A stretch of DNA of 64,000 bases, from NCBI RefSeq assembly GCF_900188485.1, contig NZ_FZPH01000006.1, positions 340,618-404,617 on the forward strand, given 5' to 3'. The position numbers and the translations under genes are program-made. The stretch's first letter is position 1; every line of letters starts with the position of its first letter. Shown here piece by piece: positions 24,405 through 32,529 of the stretch. The DNA is from Asanoa hainanensis. Its GTDB lineage: Bacteria; Actinomycetota; Actinomycetes; Mycobacteriales; Micromonosporaceae. Below the pieces are notes generated by a model. The model saw only the letters and a list, made by a program, of their open reading frames with translations. It was not told the origin of the DNA and did no database searches.

Positions 24405-25465
24405 AGGACCTGCTCACCCGCGGCCTGGACCTGCTGCCCCGCCCGCTCGACCCGGTCCGGTCGATCAAGCTCAAGCTCGCCCTGCTGCTGTTCGCCTCGG
24501 CGCTCGCCGGGCTCGCCTACTTCTGGTACGCGACCCAGTGGATCCCCTACGTCACCTCGGCCACCGCCCTGCTCGTCGGCCTGCTCACCTCGCAGGTGCT
24601 GGCGCACGGCATGACCTCGCCGCTGCGCGAGATGACCGCCGCCGTGCGGGCCATGCGCCGCGGCGACTACACCCAGCGGGTCCGGGCCACCTCGCGCGAC
24701 GAGGTCGGCGAGTTGGCGCAGGCGTTCAACCAGATGGCCACCGACCTGGCCGCCGCCGACCAGCAGCGCCGCGAGCTGATCGCGAACGTCTCGCACGAGC
24801 TGCGTACGCCGATCACCGCTCTGCGGGGTGTCCTGGAGAACATCGTCGACGGCGTCGCTGAACCGCACCCGGCCACCCTGCGCACCGCCCTGCACCAGAC
24901 CGAGCGCCTCGGCCGGCTGGTCACCGAACTGCTCGACCTGTCCCGCCTCGACGCCGGCGTCCAGCCGATGCATCCTGTCCGGTTCGACGTCGCCGACTTC
25001 CTCGACGAGGTCGCCGAGGAGGCCGCGGTGACGGCGAGCGGCGCGGGGCACGACATCACCCTGGCGATACGTCCACCGGAGGAACCCTTGACCGTGCACG
25101 CCGACCCGGCCCGCCTGCACCAGGTGCTGGCCAACCTGCTCGACAACGCGGCCCGGCACAGCCCGCCGGGCGGCACCGTCTCGATCGCCGGCCGGCTCGA
25201 CGGCGAGCACGTCGTGTTCGAGGTGGGCGACGAGGGCGCCGGCATCCCACCGGCACAGCGGGAAGCGGTCTTCGACCGGTTCACCCGCGGCGACCGCGCG
25301 GCCGGCGGCGGCACCGGGCTCGGCCTGGCGATCGCGCAGTGGGTGGTCCAGTTGCACGGCGGGACCATCCGGGTGGTCGACCCACCCGCCGGAATTGGCT
25401 GCCTGGTGCGGGTGTCGCTGCCGCGCTTGACGACGCCCGCCGCACCCGAGACGGTGGCGGCATGA
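24401..25465 (+). CDS. Sensor histidine kinase (HAMP type)
   Basis: A 354-residue membrane kinase: two closely spaced helices at about 24-68 with almost no extracytoplasmic loop, a HAMP domain (about 68-122, ending DEVGELAQAFNQM), HisKA with phospho-acceptor His132 in VSHELRTP, and a HATPase domain with NLLDNAARHSPP and GTGLGLAI. The short loop suggests it senses the membrane or a membrane partner rather than an external ligand. The GTG start overlaps the regulator stop, and its own stop overlaps the DUF4173 gene start (ATGA), so a membrane protein is coupled to the signalling pair. Confidence 0.92.
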   Translation: MKDLLTRGLDLLPRPLDPVRSIKLKLALLLFASALAGLAYFWYATQWIPYVTSATALLVGLLTSQVLAHGMTSPLREMTAAVRAMRRGDYTQRVRATSRDEVGELAQAFNQMATDLAAADQQRRELIANVSHELRTPITALRGVLENIVDGVAEPHPATLRTALHQTERLGRLVTELLDLSRLDAGVQPMHPVRFDVADFLDEVAEEAAVTASGAGHDITLAIRPPEEPLTVHADPARLHQVLANLLDNAARHSPPGGTVSIAGRLDGEHVVFEVGDEGAGIPPAQREAVFDRFTRGDRAAGGGTGLGLAIAQWVVQLHGGTIRVVDPPAGIGCLVRVSLPRLTTPAAPETVAA

Positions 25466-26964
25466 CGACGCCGACCCCGGCCAAAGAGCTGGTCGTCACC
25501 CCGAAGCCGGCCGCTCCCCAGAAGCCGCCGACCGGTTGGTCCTGGCCCGGCCCGACGCACCGACCCGGCGCGTCGGCGCTGGTGGCCATGGTGCTCGCCG
25601 CGGCCGTCGCCGCGGCCGCCCTTCCACTCGACCGGGCCGGCATCGGCTGGCTGCTCGGTGGGATCGCATTCATTGTTGCCCTGGCAGTCACGCGAAGAGA
25701 CGTGTCCTGGCACCAGGGCGCCTGGGCCGCCGCCACCGTCGCCCTGCTCGGCGTCGGGACCGTCCGCTCCGCCGGTTGGCTGTTCACGCTGTGCGTGCTG
25801 ACCGCATTGGTGACCGGGGCCGTCGCCCTGGTCGACGCCCGCACGGTCCGCGAAGTCCTCGCCGGCTTGGTCCTTCCGGTGGCCGGGTCCGTACGTGCGC
25901 TGCCCTGGGTCGGGGACGGCGTGCGGGCCCGGTTAGCCGGCCGGTCCGGCCAATCCGCCCGAATCGCGGTCGTCACCGCCGTCTCGGGTTTGCTGCTCCT
26001 CGTGTTCGGCTCCCTCTTCGCCTCCGCCGACGTGGCGTTCGCCGAGTTGCTCGACCGCGCGACGCCGACAATCAGCGGCGGTGCGGTCGCACGCGCGCTG
26101 GTCCTTTTCCCGCTGCTCCTCGTGGCACTTGCGGGCGCGGCGTTCACCCTGGCCGGCCCACCCACGGTGGACAAGACCGACCGGCCGACCCGGTACGCCT
26201 TCCGGCGGACCGACTGGGCGATCCCGGTCGCCCTGCTCGACCTGCTCTTCGTCGCCTTCGTCGCGGTGCAGGCTACGGTCCTGTTCGGCGGCACCCGGCA
26301 CGTGCTCGGTCCCGGCGGCCCGACGTTCGCCAACTACGCGCGGGGCGGCTTCTGGCAACTGCTGGCGATCACCGGCTTGACTCTGGTGGTGGTCGCCGTC
26401 GCCGGCCGCTGGGCGCCCCGGGCCGACCGAGCCGACCGGGTCACCATCCGGTTGCTGCTGGGCGCCCTCGCCCTCCTGACCCTGGTGGTGGTGGCCAGCG
26501 CGACGTACCGGATGAACGTCTACGAGCAGGCCTACGGCTACACCCGGCTGCGGGTCTTCGTGACGGCCGTGGAGCTCGGCCTCGGCGTCGTCTTCGTCGC
26601 GATCCTGGTCGCCGGCGTCAGGTTGCGCGGCGGTTGGCTCCCCCGTGCCGTGCTGGGCATCGCGACCGTGGGGCTGCTCGCCCTCGCGGTGGTCAACCCC
26701 GACCGGTTGATCGCCGACCGCAACGTCGACCGGTTCATCGCCACCGGCCGGATCGACCTGGTCTACCTCAGCTCGCTGTCCGCCGACGCGGTGCCCGCGC
26801 TCAACCGGCTCCCGGACAACCAACGCGCGTGCACGATCTGGCGCATCGCGAACGGACTCGACTCGCACCCGGACGACTGGCGATCGGCCAACCTCGCCCG
26901 GCACCAGGCCCGCCGGTCCCTCACCGACCGCCCGGCGGACTACTGCGGGGTCTACCGCCGCTAG
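25462..26964 (+). CDS. DUF4173-type polytopic membrane protein
   Basis: A 500-residue protein with about eleven hydrophobic segments. The conserved block YEQAYGYTRLRVF near 356 matches what is seen in DUF4173 proteins, whose function is not established. The cytoplasmic N-terminus is Pro/Lys-rich, and the soluble tail after residue 420 contains a Cys and DWRSANLARHQAR. The start is coupled to the upstream kinase stop by ATGA. Co-translation with a kinase that has little sensor loop makes it a candidate accessory sensor or target. Confidence 0.78.
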   Translation: MTTPTPAKELVVTPKPAAPQKPPTGWSWPGPTHRPGASALVAMVLAAAVAAAALPLDRAGIGWLLGGIAFIVALAVTRRDVSWHQGAWAAATVALLGVGTVRSAGWLFTLCVLTALVTGAVALVDARTVREVLAGLVLPVAGSVRALPWVGDGVRARLAGRSGQSARIAVVTAVSGLLLLVFGSLFASADVAFAELLDRATPTISGGAVARALVLFPLLLVALAGAAFTLAGPPTVDKTDRPTRYAFRRTDWAIPVALLDLLFVAFVAVQATVLFGGTRHVLGPGGPTFANYARGGFWQLLAITGLTLVVVAVAGRWAPRADRADRVTIRLLLGALALLTLVVVASATYRMNVYEQAYGYTRLRVFVTAVELGLGVVFVAILVAGVRLRGGWLPRAVLGIATVGLLALAVVNPDRLIADRNVDRFIATGRIDLVYLSSLSADAVPALNRLPDNQRACTIWRIANGLDSHPDDWRSANLARHQARRSLTDRPADYCGVYRR

Positions 26965-26987
26965 TTGTGATCGGGGACACTGCCGGC

Positions 26988-27362
26988 ATGACGGAAGGGC
27001 GGCGGACCCGGGTGGTGCTCGCCGAGGTGCACCCGCGCGCGCACGACCACGATCGCACCCGCACCGAGCTCGCGGAGCAGACACAGGTCGGCGAGGCGTT
27101 GGTGCGAGGGCTGGTGCGGGCCCAGCTCGCGCTCGCGCTGCGGCTGGCTCTCGTCGTCGCGATCGGGCTGGGCGGGCTGCCGTTGCTGTTCGCCGTGGCG
27201 CCCGAGGTCAGCAGCGCGCACCTGGTCGGCGTCGACGTGCCCTGGCTGCTGCTCGGCGTGGCCGCGTTCCCGTTCCTGTTCGTCGTGGGCTGGGCCTACG
27301 TGCGCCTCGCCGAGCGCAACGAGCAGGACTTCGTCGCGGTGGTCCGGCGGCCGGAGCGCTGA
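26988..27362 (+). CDS. Small two-helix membrane protein ahead of a solute symporter
   Basis: A 124-residue protein with a charged N-terminus and two hydrophobic segments (about 47-70 and 80-104) with a short loop between. It has the size and position of DUF485 proteins that accompany acetate-type symporters, but the sequence is clearly different from the DUF485 gene at 32158. The symporter GTG begins immediately after its TGA, so the two should be co-translated. It may help symporter assembly or activity. The start at 26988 is the only good ATG after the preceding stop. Confidence 0.72.
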   Translation: MTEGRRTRVVLAEVHPRAHDHDRTRTELAEQTQVGEALVRGLVRAQLALALRLALVVAIGLGGLPLLFAVAPEVSSAHLVGVDVPWLLLGVAAFPFLFVVGWAYVRLAERNEQDFVAVVRRPER

Positions 27363-29012
27363 GTGGACAACCCGTACGTCATCCCGGCGATCCTGCTGGT
27401 CACCCTGGTGACCGTCGCGATCGGGTTCTACGGGCTCAAGCTCGCCCGCACCACCTCGGACTTCTTCGTCGCGTCCCGCAGTGTCAGCCCGACCTGGAAC
27501 GCGGCCGCGATCGGCGGCGAATACCTGTCGGCCGCGTCGTTCCTCGGCGTCGCCGGCCTGGTCCTCAAGTACGGCGTCGACGTGCTCTGGTATCCGGTCG
27601 GCTTCGCCGCCGGCTATCTCGCGCTGTTGCTGTTCGTGGCGGCGCCGCTGCGCCGCTCGGGCGCGTTCACGCTGCCCGACTTCTGCCAGCTCCGGCTCGG
27701 CTCGCGCCGGCTGCGCAAGCTGGCGACCGCCTTCGTGATCTTCATCGGCTGGCTCTACCTGGTGCCCCAGCTCCAGGGCGCCGGGCTGACGCTGACCACG
27801 GTCACCGGCCAGCCGTACGCCCTCGGTGCCCTGTTGGTCGGTGCGGTGGTCACCTGCAACGTGGCGTTGGGCGGGATGCGGGCGATCACCTTCGTGCAGG
27901 CCTTCCAGTACTGGCTCAAGCTGACCGCGCTGCTCGTGCCCGCCGTCTTCCTGATGTTGCAGTGGCAGGCCGACGGCCGCCCGGCAGTCGCCGCGCCCGA
28001 CGGGCCGGTGTTCCACACCGCGACGACCGTCGTGATCGAGGACCACGCCACGCTGACCATGGCCGACGGCTCGACGATCGTGGTGCGGGCGGGCCAGCGG
28101 CTCGACTTCGTCGCGGGCGAGCCGGTGCCGCAGGTGTCCACCGTCGACGACACCCGTGGCCCCGACTGGCTGCTCCCCGGTGACAGCGACCAGGGGCTGT
28201 TCGCCACGTACTCGCTGATCCTGGCGACGTTCCTCGGCACGATGGGCCTGCCGCACGTGCTGGTCCGCTTCTACACCAACCCCGATGGCAACGCCGCCCG
28301 GCGTACGACCCTGGTGGTGCTGGGCCTGGTCGGGCTCTTCTACCTGCTGCCGACGCTGTACGGCGTGCTCGGCCGGGTCTACACACCGCAGCTGCTGATG
28401 ACCGGGCGCACGGACGCGGTCGTGGTGCTGCTGCCCGGCGCCGCGCTGGGTGGTGGCCTGACCGGGCAACTGCTCGCCGCGCTCGTCGCGGCCGGGGCGT
28501 TCGCCGCGTTCCTGTCGAGCTCGTCGGGCCTGTTGACGAGCGTCGCCGGCGTCATCTCGACCGACGTGACCGGGCGCGGTTCGGTGCGCGACTTCCGGTT
28601 GGCCACGGTCATCGCCGGTGTGGTGCCGATCGTGCTGTCGCTCAGCATCGCGACGTTGGACGTGTCGCAGGTGGTCGGTCTCGCGTTCGCCGTCGCGGCG
28701 TCGAGCTTCTGCCCCCTGCTGGTGCTGGGCATCTGGTGGCGCGGGTTGACCGCCCGGGGCGCCGCGGCCGGGGTGCTCGCCGGCGGCGGCGCGGCCGGCG
28801 CCGCCGTGCTGCTCACCGTGCTCGGGCCGCCGCTGTCGGGATGGGCCGCCGCGCTGGTCAGCCAGCCCGCCGCGTGGACGGTTCCGCTGGCCTTCGTGGT
28901 GATGGTCCTCGTGTCGCTGGCCACCCGGAGCCGCGTGCCGGCGGACGTCAGCGACGTGATGCTGCGCCTGCACGCGCCGGAAAGCGTGCTCGCGGGTTCA
29001 CCACGGAGGTGA
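27363..29012 (+). CDS. Sodium/solute symporter, ActP-like
   Basis: A 549-residue member of the SSS family with about 13 membrane helices. Visible features include GGEYLSAASFLGVAG in TM2, ALGGMRAITFVQAFQYW, and the FLSSSSGLLTSVAGVISTDV sodium-site region near 380 (here AFLSSSSGLL). A soluble insertion of about 70 residues lies between TM6 and TM7 (about 205-275). The close relative at 32507 is a better match to the acetate symporter, so this copy may carry another monocarboxylate. GTG start directly after the small membrane protein; no separate promoter. Confidence 0.88.
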   Translation: MDNPYVIPAILLVTLVTVAIGFYGLKLARTTSDFFVASRSVSPTWNAAAIGGEYLSAASFLGVAGLVLKYGVDVLWYPVGFAAGYLALLLFVAAPLRRSGAFTLPDFCQLRLGSRRLRKLATAFVIFIGWLYLVPQLQGAGLTLTTVTGQPYALGALLVGAVVTCNVALGGMRAITFVQAFQYWLKLTALLVPAVFLMLQWQADGRPAVAAPDGPVFHTATTVVIEDHATLTMADGSTIVVRAGQRLDFVAGEPVPQVSTVDDTRGPDWLLPGDSDQGLFATYSLILATFLGTMGLPHVLVRFYTNPDGNAARRTTLVVLGLVGLFYLLPTLYGVLGRVYTPQLLMTGRTDAVVVLLPGAALGGGLTGQLLAALVAAGAFAAFLSSSSGLLTSVAGVISTDVTGRGSVRDFRLATVIAGVVPIVLSLSIATLDVSQVVGLAFAVAASSFCPLLVLGIWWRGLTARGAAAGVLAGGGAAGAAVLLTVLGPPLSGWAAALVSQPAAWTVPLAFVVMVLVSLATRSRVPADVSDVMLRLHAPESVLAGSPRR

Positions 29013-29022
29013 TTGCGACCGA

Positions 29023-29028
29023 TACCGT
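29023..29028 (+). promoter_or_regulatory. Leaderless -10 element (TACCGT) of the ABC transporter genes
   Basis: TACCGT ends 6 nt before the GTG at 29035 and sits in the 22-bp gap after the symporter stop. Confidence 0.42.
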
Positions 29029-29034
29029 CAAGGG

Positions 29035-29802
29035 GTGACGACGGTGAAGGACGATCGGTTCGCCATGGTGCTACGCGGGCTGGCGAAGAGCTTCGACGGC
29101 AAGGTCGCGGTCGGCGGCGTCGACCTGGACGTGCCGGCCGGCTCGTTCTACGGCCTGCTCGGTCCCAACGGCGCGGGCAAGACGACCACGTTGTCGATGG
29201 CGGTCGGCCTGCTGCGACCCGACCACGGCCAGGCGTGGGTGCTCGGCCACGACATCTGGGCCGACCCGATCCAGGCGAAGCGCCTCTTCGGAGTGCTGCC
29301 TGACGGGGTGCGGCTATTCGACCGGCTCAGCGGCGCCGAGCTGCTCGCGTACCACGGCCTGTTGCGTGGCATGGATCCGACCGTGGTCGACCAGCGCGCC
29401 GCCGAACTCCTGGACGTGCTCGCCCTCGCCGACGCCGGCCAGACGCTCGTCGTCGACTACTCGGCCGGCATGAAGAAGAAGATCGGGCTGGCCTGCGCGC
29501 TGCTGCACGCACCGCGGCTGCTCGTGCTCGACGAGCCGTTCGAGGCCGTCGACCCGGTGGCGGCCGCGCTCATCCGCGACATCCTCCAGCGGTACGTGGC
29601 CGGCGGCGGCACCGTGATCTTCTCCAGCCATGTGATGGAGGTCGTCGAGCGGCTCTGCAGCCACGTCGCGATCCTCGCCGGCGGCGTCATCCGACGGGTC
29701 GGCACGCTCGCCGAGGTCCGCGGCGAACGCTCGCTCGAAGACGTGTTCGTCGAGGTCGTCGGTGGGCGCACGGCGACCGGCGAGGAGCTGGCGTGGCTGT
29801 GA
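29035..29802 (+). CDS. ABC transporter ATP-binding protein
   Basis: A 255-residue nucleotide-binding subunit. Walker A GPNGAGKTT is at 43-51, the signature is the variant YSAGMKKKI near 142, and Walker B LLVLDEPFE near 161 is followed by the H-loop SSHVMEV. This variant signature is common in two-gene DrrA/CcmA-like exporters. It overlaps the permease gene by 10 nt. The substrate is unknown; drug, lipid or self-protection export are the usual options for this architecture. Confidence 0.92.
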   Translation: MTTVKDDRFAMVLRGLAKSFDGKVAVGGVDLDVPAGSFYGLLGPNGAGKTTTLSMAVGLLRPDHGQAWVLGHDIWADPIQAKRLFGVLPDGVRLFDRLSGAELLAYHGLLRGMDPTVVDQRAAELLDVLALADAGQTLVVDYSAGMKKKIGLACALLHAPRLLVLDEPFEAVDPVAAALIRDILQRYVAGGGTVIFSSHVMEVVERLCSHVAILAGGVIRRVGTLAEVRGERSLEDVFVEVVGGRTATGEELAWL

Positions 29803-31463
29803 CCGCCTCGGTGACCGCGCCGCGGCCGGTGTCACCACGCCACTTCGTGCGGCTCAAGCTGCGCATCCTCGGCAACGGGTTCCGCGGGCAGACCGCGAAG
29901 GTGCTGCTGTTCGTGGCGGGCGTGCTGGCCGGGCTGTTCTACGCGGTCGCCGGATTCTTCGGCAGTGCCCTGCCCGGCCTCGCCGGCAGCACGGACGCCG
30001 CGGTGCTGGTGGCCGCCCTCGGTGGCGGGGTGCTGGCGCTGAGCTGGACGCTGCTGCCACTGGTGTTCTTCGGTGTCGACGAGTCGGTCGACCCCTCCCG
30101 CTTCGCCCTGCTCCCTGTCAGCCGTCGCACGCTGGTCACCGGTCTGCTGGCCGCCGCGCTGATCGGTGTGCCCGCGGCCGCCACGCTGATCGCGACCGCC
30201 GGGCTGGTGCTCTGCGCCGGTCTCCTCGGCGGCGCCGCCGCCGCACTGGTCCAGGCCGTCGGCGTGTTGCTGGGCCTGCTCTTCTGCGTCGCGGTGAGCC
30301 GGGCAGTGACCAGCGCGTTCGCCACGCTGCTGCGGTCGCGGCGCACCCGCGACCTGGCCGCCGTGCTGCTCGCGGTGGCGGCCGCGCTGATCGGTCCACT
30401 GCAGATCGCGCTCAACCGGGCCAGCGCCGACACCGACTGGCGGCGTTTCCTGCCGCTGGCCGAGATCGTCGGTTGGACGCCGTTCGGCGCGCCGTACACG
30501 GCCGGCGTCGAAGTTGCCGACGGTCGCTACTGGGCGGCGCCGGTGAAGCTGCTCATCTCCGCCGCGACGATCGTCGTCCTGCTGTGGTGGTGGTCGCGCA
30601 CGCTCGAGTCGGCCATGATCGGCACCGCCAGCACCGGCAAGGCCGCCAAGCGCACGGCGCCCGGCGCTCCGGTAGCGCTGCTCTTCCCGAAGGTTCTGAG
30701 CTGGGCCCGGCGGGACCAGTTCGGCGCCGTCCTGGCCCGCGAGGTGCGCTACTGGTGGCGGGACGCCCGCCGCCGAGCCAACCTGATCACGTTCGCGGTC
30801 GCCGCGCTGTTCGTGTCCGCGATGGTCAACTTCGGCGACGCCATCTGGGGCACGGAGCCGACCAGCGAGGTGTCCGCCTCACCGACCACCTTCGCCCTGT
30901 CGATGATCTTCGTGGGTACGCTCGGCGCCGTCACGCTGGCCAACCAGTTCGGCTTCGACGGCACCGCGTACGCCGCCGATGTGGTGGCCGGGGTGCGGGG
31001 CCGGGTCGAGATCGGGGCCCGGGCCGGCGCGTTCGCGGTCTACGTGCTCCCCCTCGTGCTGGTCATCGGTGTGCTCGTCGGCTTCCTCATCGGCGAGCCG
31101 GGTTGGATCCCGATGGCCGTCGGCACGCTGGTCGCCACCTTCGGCTGCGGGCTGGCCGCCAACTCGATGCTCTCGGTGGTCGGGGCCTACGCCCTGCCGG
31201 AGACGTCCAACCCGTTCGCGCTGAACACGGGCGCGGGCATGGTCCGCGGCCTGCTCAGCGTGGTCGCGATGCTGGTCAGCGTCGCGCTGGCGATCCCGAT
31301 GCTGCTCGGCGCGCTGTTCGCCGGCGACGTCTGGCTCTGGCTAGCGCTCCCGATCGGGCTGGTCTATGGCGTCGGCGCCGCCTGGCTGGGCAGCGTCATC
31401 GTCGGCGACGTGCTCGACCGGCGCATGCCCGAGCTCCTGCTGACCATCACCCCGCGGCGGTAG
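29793..31463 (+). CDS. ABC transporter permease
   Basis: A 556-residue membrane subunit with about twelve hydrophobic segments, roughly twice the helices of a typical DrrB permease, so it resembles a fused-duplicated ABC-2-like permease. A conserved cytoplasmic segment LAREVRYWWRDARRRANL sits near 315. GTG at 29793 has GAGGAG 5 nt upstream and overlaps the ATPase gene. The stop is 4 bp before the flavin-reductase-like gene. Confidence 0.86.
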   Translation: MAVTASVTAPRPVSPRHFVRLKLRILGNGFRGQTAKVLLFVAGVLAGLFYAVAGFFGSALPGLAGSTDAAVLVAALGGGVLALSWTLLPLVFFGVDESVDPSRFALLPVSRRTLVTGLLAAALIGVPAAATLIATAGLVLCAGLLGGAAAALVQAVGVLLGLLFCVAVSRAVTSAFATLLRSRRTRDLAAVLLAVAAALIGPLQIALNRASADTDWRRFLPLAEIVGWTPFGAPYTAGVEVADGRYWAAPVKLLISAATIVVLLWWWSRTLESAMIGTASTGKAAKRTAPGAPVALLFPKVLSWARRDQFGAVLAREVRYWWRDARRRANLITFAVAALFVSAMVNFGDAIWGTEPTSEVSASPTTFALSMIFVGTLGAVTLANQFGFDGTAYAADVVAGVRGRVEIGARAGAFAVYVLPLVLVIGVLVGFLIGEPGWIPMAVGTLVATFGCGLAANSMLSVVGAYALPETSNPFALNTGAGMVRGLLSVVAMLVSVALAIPMLLGALFAGDVWLWLALPIGLVYGVGAAWLGSVIVGDVLDRRMPELLLTITPRR

Positions 31464-31467
31464 CGCG

Positions 31468-31989
31468 ATGGACCCGATCGAGCCCGGCGCGCGGATCCAC
31501 GGCACCGACCCTTTCGCGACCCCCGAGGAGGCGCGCTCGCCGATCCGGCGGTTCCGGGGGCGGCTCGCGTCGCCGGTGACCCTCTGGACGGCGCCGGGGC
31601 CTGCCGGCTTCACCGTCTCGTCCACCCTCGTGATCGACGGCGACCCCGGCCGGCTGGTCGGCCACCTCGACGACGAGTCCGACCTGTGGGCGGCGGCGTC
31701 CGCCGCGGGCCGGTTCGCGGTCGTCCCGCTGGCCGCCGGGCAGGGCCAGCTCGCCGACCGGTTCGCCGGTCTGATGCCGGCGCCCGGCGGGCTCTTCCAG
31801 AGTGGGGAGTGGACGCAGACCGCGTTCGGCCCGGTGCCCGCGGGCGCCGGAGCCTGGGCCGGCTGCCGCCTCGACGGCGCGCGCGAGTTCGGCTGGGGCC
31901 TGCTGGTGGAGGCAACCGTCGAACACGTGGAGATCGTCGGCGACGAGCCACCGTTGATCCACTACCGCGGCCGCTACCTCGCGGGCTGA
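31468..31989 (+). CDS. Flavin reductase-like FMN-binding split-barrel protein
   Basis: A 173-residue protein whose segments SPVTLWTA, GFTVSSTLVIDGDPGRLVGH-like (split: GFTVSSTL and DGDPGRLVGHL) and LADRFAGLMPAPGGLF match the flavin-reductase split-barrel group common in actinobacteria. Such proteins bind FMN and reduce it with NAD(P)H or serve partner monooxygenases. It follows the permease by 4 bp and is probably on the same transcript. No partner oxygenase is next to it, so its role is uncertain. Confidence 0.72.
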   Translation: MDPIEPGARIHGTDPFATPEEARSPIRRFRGRLASPVTLWTAPGPAGFTVSSTLVIDGDPGRLVGHLDDESDLWAAASAAGRFAVVPLAAGQGQLADRFAGLMPAPGGLFQSGEWTQTAFGPVPAGAGAWAGCRLDGAREFGWGLLVEATVEHVEIVGDEPPLIHYRGRYLAG

Positions 31990-32011
31990 CCCGCCCTAGC
32001 CGTTCACCGGC

Positions 32012-32025
32012 GTGACCGAGGTCAC
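32012..32025. promoter_or_regulatory. CRP-type palindrome upstream of the acetate symporter operon
   Basis: GTGACCGAGGTCAC is a 14-bp inverted repeat (6-bp arms, 2-bp centre) fitting GTGA-N6-TCAC, the core of actinobacterial Crp/GlxR sites. It lies 133 bp before the DUF485 start. A possible -10, TACGGT, is at 32105-32110, which would put the site near -98. Confidence 0.5.
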
Positions 32026-32157
32026 TCGGCGCAGCCACTTGTCCGTTCGGCGCAGATGGCTGCGCCCGCCCGCCTGGGGGTTCCGGGGCTCGCCGGGCCG
32101 TACCTACGGTGCGCCTGTTCAGCCCTGTCCCGACGCCCCCGCGAAGGTGGTGACCAC

Positions 32158-32529
32158 ATGAGTACGGAGGCGAGAGACACCGCTCCCACGGAGACACCCG
32201 AGGACCGGTATCTGGCCATGCAGCGTTCCCCGGAGTTCGCCAAGCTACGTAAGACGCTCCGCGGCTTCGTGTTCCCGATGACCGTGGCGTTCTTTGTCTG
32301 GTACGCGCTCTACGTGATCCTGTCCGCGTACGCCCGTGACTTCATGAGCATCCGGATCGGCGACAGCCACATCAACGTGGCTCTGATCTTCGGTCTGCTC
32401 CAGTTCGTCACGACCTTCCTCATCGCCTGGCTCTACTCGCGGTACGCCAACCGCCGAGTCGACCCGCTGGCCGACAAGATCCACGAAGAGCTTGGGGAGG
32501 TGCCGAATGCCGACGGTCCTCGCGGCTGA
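32158..32529 (+). CDS. DUF485 membrane protein, symporter partner (YjcH-like)
   Basis: A 123-residue protein with two membrane helices (about 40-62 and 80-103) and the DUF485 pattern: YLAMQRSPEFAKLRKTLRGF (about 22-41), FFVWYALYVIL and LLQFVTTFLIAWLYSRYANR-type block (LLQFVTTFLIAWLY). DUF485 proteins accompany ActP-type symporters. AAGGTGG precedes the ATG, and its last 23 nt overlap the symporter gene, so translation is coupled. The operon may be controlled by the upstream Crp-type site. Confidence 0.9.
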   Translation: MSTEARDTAPTETPEDRYLAMQRSPEFAKLRKTLRGFVFPMTVAFFVWYALYVILSAYARDFMSIRIGDSHINVALIFGLLQFVTTFLIAWLYSRYANRRVDPLADKIHEELGEVPNADGPRG

